Shown here in pieces: positions 63,725 through 64,000 of a stretch of DNA of 64,000 nucleotides. The translations under genes were made by a program, and so were the position numbers. The number at the start of each line of letters is the position of its first letter. Positions within the stretch are counted from its first letter, which is position 1. The notes under the pieces were generated by a model, which searched no databases, was not told the origin of the DNA, and saw nothing but the letters and a program-made list of their open reading frames with translations. This DNA is from Polyangiaceae bacterium (GTDB lineage: Bacteria > Myxococcota_A > Polyangia > Polyangiales > Polyangiaceae): assembly GCA_041389725.1 (NCBI GenBank), contig JAWKRG010000004.1, positions 970,995 through 1,034,994 of the forward strand. The letters run 5' to 3'.

Positions 63725-64000
63725 GCCTAGGTTCTTTGCTGTCAATGCTTGCCCTTTTCGACTCAGCACCGTCTGCCGTCCTTGGCTCGAAAAGCTCAGC
63801 CCGAGGGACCGCCCCGCTACGCGGTTGCGCCACACGTACGATACATCGAACGCACGGTCGGCGACTACCGTGGGTGAGTTGCGTAGCGAATTTGGTGAGT
63901 GCATGTGGGTACGTGATCGCAACCCGCGCTTCCGGCGGCCGAGAGGGGCGCGATGCCTCGCCTCGCGCCCGTGGTCGCACTCGAAGCCATTCTGGCTTCC

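Overview
The window looks like a chromosomal segment of a high-GC member of Myxococcota, most likely of the Polyangia type. The basis is gross character rather than any marker gene: strong G/C third-codon bias, about 21 secreted lipoproteins with Gly/Ser/Ala-rich linkers behind the lipid-anchored cysteine, a sigma-54 activator and a hybrid histidine kinase, MopE-type and DUF5648 modules, and many orphan lipoprotein hydrolases. No rRNA, tRNA, CRISPR array or complete insertion sequence was seen.

Layout. 1-2.9 kb: minus-strand set pduS - BMC-T shell protein - tpiA, the visible edge of a bacterial microcompartment (BMC) locus, closed by a MITE-like element sitting on the tpiA stop codon. 3.0-7.5 kb: a DUF962-like protein, a PAS/sigma-54 activator and, convergent to it, an octaheme cytochrome lipoprotein of the tetrathionate reductase family whose upstream region carries a good -24/-12 promoter and two CGTTAACG boxes. 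7.5-21 kb: esterases, lipases, peptidases, a triheme lipoprotein, a Rdx/SelW-like protein and a BlaI/M56 two-gene switch with two matching operators. 21-27.6 kb: an SMI1/KNR4 protein, a repeat-rich stretch with a DUF559 gene bounded by direct repeats, and a 1430-residue 2-hydroxyacyl-CoA dehydratase activase-type protein. 27.8-34 kb: lipoproteins, YwqG, and a ribbon-helix-helix/nucleotidyltransferase pair with a perfect palindrome at its promoter. 34-39.5 kb: a FadN-type beta-oxidation enzyme, then overlapping hypA and hypF genes, each missing one standard domain. 39.6-51.4 kb: VWA and other lipoproteins, NUDIX, a minisatellite, a four-helix-bundle protein, a five-hairpin array, an HNH protein full of repeats, a GH114 glycosidase and a DUF234 ATPase under a perfect palindrome. 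51.4-64 kb: membrane and DCC proteins, a hybrid kinase, a heterodimeric ABC exporter, small lipoproteins, a diheme cytochrome, a GYF-GAF protein and a second SMI1 protein.

How the parts fit. Microcompartment electron-transfer protein PduS, the octaheme cytochrome, hydrogenase maturation factors and the dehydratase activase all belong to low-oxygen or redox-variable metabolism, so the host probably has an anaerobic or microaerobic mode. Three small self-contained switches (BlaI/M56, RHH/nucleotidyltransferase, DUF234 ATPase) share a design: a near-perfect palindrome over the promoter and a start codon at or within a few bases of the predicted transcript start. A recurring structural theme is short duplication of gene 3' ends including the stop codon, seen at three tandem sites and one dispersed site. 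All family assignments are from reading the translated sequence; no database search was run.
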